NCBI GenBank assembly: GCA_019914995.1 | Contig: CM034127.1 | Span: forward strand, 10,106,001 to 10,170,000 | Source of the DNA: Acanthochlamys bracteata | Taxonomy: Eukaryota > Streptophyta > Magnoliopsida > Pandanales > Velloziaceae | DNA length: 64,000 nucleotides | Direction of reading: 5' to 3' | Position numbers and translations under genes: made by a program | The notes under the pieces: generated by a model | What the model saw: only the letters and a program-made list of their open reading frames with translations | Database searches by the model: none | Told to the model about the DNA's origin: nothing | Part shown: one piece after another, positions 60,601 to 64,000 of the stretch | Layout of the letters: each line of letters opens with the position of its first letter | Position numbering within the stretch: the first letter of the stretch is position 1

Positions 60601-63085
60601 TCTTAGCCATGCGATACGTCCTGCTCGAATGCCTGCTCCAGTGGCTGCTTGCCCAACACCTTCACTGAAACAAAACGATCAAGGGTCTTCACAGGGGCTC
60701 ATAACAAATGCTTCTTCAGGCAATTCCAACTTACCTCCATCTTCTGGTCCTATGGGGGCTGTTGTTCCGGCCTCTCTTGGAAGTCATAGCCTTCATAATG
60801 CTGCAGTGTTGTCTGCTGCTGCAAGAGGTGGCCCAGGAATTGTACCAAGCTCATTGTTGCCAATTGATGTCTCTGTTGTACTGCGAGGCCCATATTGGAT
60901 ACGAATCATATACCGCAAGAAGTTTGCTGTAGATATGCGGTGTTTTGCTGGAGATCAGGTCTGGTTGCAGCCAGCACCTCCTCCTAAAGGAGGCCCTGCT
61001 GCGGGAGGATCATTGCCTTGTCCACAATTTCGCCCTTTTATAATGGAACATGTTGCTCAAGGGTTGAACACTCTAGAGCCAACATTTGCAGGAAATGCAC
61101 ACAACATGGCCCATCCAAACTCGAGCATCCCCAACCACAGTACTGCTGTGCAACCTCTGAGTCAAAACAGCAGCCGACTTAATCCAACAAATTCTAATGC
61201 ATATAATCGAGCAAATTCATTAGCTGGCAGCCATGTAGCTGGGAACTTGAGCCGAGTCAGTAGTGCTATGCTGTCACCTTCAGGTCTTGCTACTGGGCTG
61301 CAAGGGGTGCCCTTACGTATGCCTTCAGGAACAGGTGTGCCTATGCACGTAAGAGGGGATTTCAATTCTGCCTTTATGGCTCTAGGGGATGATGGAGGCT
61401 ATGGAGGTGGATGGGTTCCTCTTGCAGCTCTTAAAAAAGTGTTGCGAAGTATACTCAAGTATCTAGGAGTTTTGTGGCTATTTGCTCAATTGCCAGACCT
61501 TTTGAAGGAGATACTTGGCTCGATTTTAAAAGATAATGAGGGGGCACTTTTAAATTTGGATCAGGAGCAGGCAGCCTTGCGTTTCTTTGTGCGGTAAGTA
61601 TGATATCTGCAATTTTTTTCTCAGTGGTGGTCTCTGTTTTTATTTTGTTAAACTATCTTGTTCATAGCTGGTTTCTTTACAGATTAAGAGTCTAGGCATT
61701 TAGGCATTCTTGTCAACAGAAGCTGCGATTCTGAAGCATATACCTGGATTTTGAATTAGCTATTCTAGCTTATGAAACCGGCATGTTATTACCATTTCTA
61801 TCTAGTATTACTTATTATAACACTAAGAGAAGGATATGCCTGTCTATGAATTTTAATTACATAAGGGTGTCTACATACTTCCTGTCTAGGTTAATTTACC
61901 GCAAGCTTTACTCTTGAGAGTAGGAATTGTTTACTTTTGAGAGTTGGAATTGTTTAGTATTTGCCATCAAAGAGACGAGCCCAATCTGGTTGCAATGTAT
62001 CTTGTCCTTGGTTCTGGATAGATTTTTTTTTTTTTTTTTTTTGGGAGTGGGGGTCATAAACTGAGAAATATTCAGCCATGTTCTGAGTCTTGACTTTTGA
62101 CCCTGACCGATGTCATAGTGCAATTGTTCAACGGTTCAACCTGCCATTATTTTGTGCGTTCCTGATCTCGCCTGTCCCACGCTCTTTCTGTTTTGAAAAT
62201 AACCAGATTATTATATTTTTGCAGCTTTTTTTTACATGTAAATTGAGCTACCAGTGTAACTATATACTGTCTTTACATTTTCTCTGCAGAGGCTATGTTT
62301 TCGCTGTTAGTGTACATAGGATACAGCTCCTTTTGCAAGTCTTGAGTGTCAAGCGCTTTCATCATCAACAGCAGCAGCAAACCCAAACCAACACTCAAGA
62401 AGAGCTTGCACCGTCTGAAATCACTGAGATATGCGAGTACTTCAGCAGGCGTGTTGCTTCGGAACCTTACGATGCTTCGAGGGTTGCATCTTTTATTACA
62501 CTTTTGACTTTACCTATTTCAGTTCTCCGAGAATTCCTTAAGCTCTTTGCTTGGAAGAAAAGTCTGTCCCAGCCTCATGGTGGAGAATCAGCTCCAGCGC
62601 AAAGAGCTCGAATTGAACTCTGCTTGGAGCATCATTCTGACTTTGGTTCAGATGAAAACACTGGAAGTTCATCTGTGGGAAGGAGTAACATCCATCATGA
62701 CCGAGCCCAGAGCTCAGTTGATTTTGCTCTGACATTTGTTCTTGACCCGGCACATATACCTCACTTAAATGCTGCTGGTGGAGCTGCTTGGCTGCCATAC
62801 TGTGTTTCTGTGAGACTCAAATATTCATTTGGTGAGAATGTACATATCTCTCTCCTTTCAGTTGAAGGAAGTCATGGAGGACGAGCATGCTGGTTGCGCT
62901 TGGAAGATTGGGACAAATGCAAGCAGAGAGTAGCTAGAGCTGTAGACTATGCTAGTGGAGGCTCTGCTGGGGATGCTAATCTAGGGAGGTTGAGGCTTGC
63001 TGCTGAGAGTGTGCAGAGAGCCTTGCAAGTTTCGTTGCAGCAGTTGCGAGATGGTTCTCTTTCTTCTAGCTCTGTGGCAAGTTAA
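51652..63085 (+). CDS. MED14: Mediator complex subunit 14 (MED14/SWP-type)
   Basis: Scaffold subunit of Mediator, which bridges transcription factors and RNA polymerase II in the nucleus. Its Arabidopsis counterpart is STRUWWELPETER, controlling cell number in leaves. Eight coding exons: 51652-51903, 52798-53871, 54382-54479, 55747-55921, 58002-58875, 58969-59954, 60521-61593 and 62290-63085. All are GT-AG and in frame, giving ~1775 residues, close to known plant MED14 (about 1700). After a Gly-rich start, the conserved MED14 N-terminal region includes VELSAVVRRVAEESYLALKE, QRMLRLHVLAKWCQQ and VPLVQYCQQLASTL. The middle (about 640-830) is Ser/Asn-rich and probably disordered. Further conserved blocks are FLEDFINGGEVASFLDCIRL, VVLRGPYWIRIIYRKKFAVD and GYGGGWVPLAALKKVLRSIL. 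A short Gln run lies near 1535. The C-terminal domain ends at TAA. Several introns exceed 450 bases; intron 4 is 2.1 kb. Confidence 0.95.
54825..54904. repeat. 40-bp tandem duplication in MED14 intron 3
   Basis: Two adjacent 40-base units, both with AAGGCTGGTTAACAGCTT and GTTGTCCAGAAAACTT, differing at about three or four positions. Intronic; no function suggested. Confidence 0.85.
56228..56272 (+). mobile_element. Short SINE 3'-end fragment in MED14 intron 4
   Basis: CACCTAGTGGGATGAAATCTT followed by CGTTGTTGTTGCTG matches the 3' end plus TTG tail of the SINE seen at 47.7 kb. No internal promoter boxes are seen upstream, so only the 3' tail survives, or the match is a chance short fragment. 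Confidence 0.4.
56783..57147. mobile_element. 365-bp terminal-inverted-repeat element in MED14 intron 4
   Basis: The ends are GGGCTTGCTTGGTAGTGCTT (left) and GGCTTGTTTGGTAGAGCTTT (reverse complement of right), matching over ~20 bases. Flanks are TTA on the left and TTT on the right, a possible imperfect 3-bp target duplication. The interior holds a second GTCTGTTTAC-like block near 56965, which could be nesting. Non-autonomous, Tourist-like by its ends. Confidence 0.65.
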
Positions 63086-64000
63086 ACATGCCTCACCAGC
63101 CTTCGAACCAAATGTATTCTCTTTGCAGGATTACAAGAAGAATGCTTTCAGAGTGTGCGTTTGGATCATGACAGAGAAGGCAAGGGCATAGCTAGATATG
63201 CCAATCATATTTTGCAGCCAGATTATGAAGTACATGGACTTTAGTCGACATTATGTAGCTGGTGATCACAGGGAAATTTGGGTAACTTGAAAATGGTTGA
63301 TACACACAATTCATTGTAGATAGGGAGATAGAGAGGTGTTTTTCTATAAGATAAGCAGGTTCTTAGAAATTCATGTACAAAATTAACATGGTAAGTTTCC
63401 ATAGGATTATCACAGTTACCTTCTTGAGCCCCCTTAAATCTTGGGACGATGCTGATAATAATAGTTATTACTATTTTTGTAAAATAGAGATAGACTAAAG
63501 TATTTCTGGGATGGAAGAAATTTTCTATTTTGCATTTCCATACATTTCCTTTTCAAGTCCTCATACTGTGTAGTGTCATTTTGATCGGCTGCACTGAAAG
63601 AAATGAATGTTTTTCAATCCGGCAAGTATTTTGGATGAAGTATAAGTGTTATATCACTATAGATTTCGGAGACCATTGGAAGTGTTCTTTAGACAGAGAT
63701 TTTATATAACAAAAGATATTTCTAAAAGATTTTTTTAAATAAATTTTATTATTTTATAAAAATAAAAATAAATAATAATAATAATTTATGAAGTAAATTT
63801 TTTTTTGCTTTTTTTAAAATTTTAAGCCAAATGAGTCCTTTGTTTCGATCTGTAGAGTTCCGACCTAAACCTCATCAGCTATGTGTAATGCTTCTGAAAC
63901 ATTTCCGAATCGAATAATATCTGCAAACTGTACAGAATCATCTTTGAAAATGTGGCATACCGGTTGTTGGCACGCAACCTTGCTCAGTTGTTCTACTTGA
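63086..64000. other. MED14 3' UTR and downstream flank
   Basis: 63086 to about 63480 looks like a 3' UTR, with its sequence composition continuing from the last exon. Beyond it is AT-rich flank (about 63690-63830, possibly part of another AT-rich MITE) and no recognisable gene before the window ends. Confidence 0.5.

Noticed and set aside
1-64000. CRISPR arrays, operons, tRNA or rRNA genes
   Set aside because: The sequence is plant nuclear DNA; no repeat-spacer arrays, polycistronic gene order, rRNA or intact tRNA cloverleaf was seen. The only B-box-like motif belongs to the SINE remnant.

Overview
The window is nuclear DNA of a flowering plant, almost certainly a eudicot. Genes are split by many GT-AG introns, the spaces between them are very AT-rich, and they hold plant-type transposons (short inverted-repeat elements, a SINE tail, a probable copia-type solo LTR). 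All recognised proteins are plant housekeeping or regulatory families. The species cannot be named from the sequence alone.

Layout. 1-12.6 kb has no recognisable protein gene: decayed repeats, a tandem 265-bp duplication (2.6-3.2 kb), a probable solo LTR (4.0-6.2 kb), short inverted-repeat elements and a 4.4 kb less AT-rich stretch without a coding call. 12.7-14.8 kb (-): DUF604 fringe-like glycosyltransferase. 14.8-18.7 kb: AT-rich spacer. 19.4-26.2 kb (+): sphingoid long-chain base kinase LCBK1. 28.1-30.7 kb (+): a B1-type mitotic cyclin with MSA elements in its promoter. 31.4-35.3 kb (+): a decayed duplicate of that cyclin, with an intact intronless PPR gene (32.06-33.98 kb) lying between its exon remnants. 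36.3-37.2 kb (-): single-exon GT-A-type glycosyltransferase-like protein. 38.7-49.4 kb (-): 18-exon electron-transfer-flavoprotein:ubiquinone oxidoreductase (ETFQO), with one GC-AG intron and several transposon insertions. 51.7-63.1 kb (+): Mediator subunit MED14.

Coding exons were joined by hand. In each gene the splice sites keep the reading frame throughout, giving about 521 (DUF604), 754 (LCBK1), 438 (cyclin), 638 (PPR), 287 (glycosyltransferase), 606 (ETFQO) and 1775 (MED14) residues. The genes do not form a pathway; they are independent neighbours. ETFQO and MED14 are divergently transcribed from an AT-rich 2.3 kb spacer.

I found no new biological system. The points most worth checking are the cyclin pseudogene around the PPR gene, the AT-rich MITE family with 3-bp target duplications (including an inverted pair in ETFQO intron 1), the GC-AG intron, and the RNA target predicted for the PPR protein.
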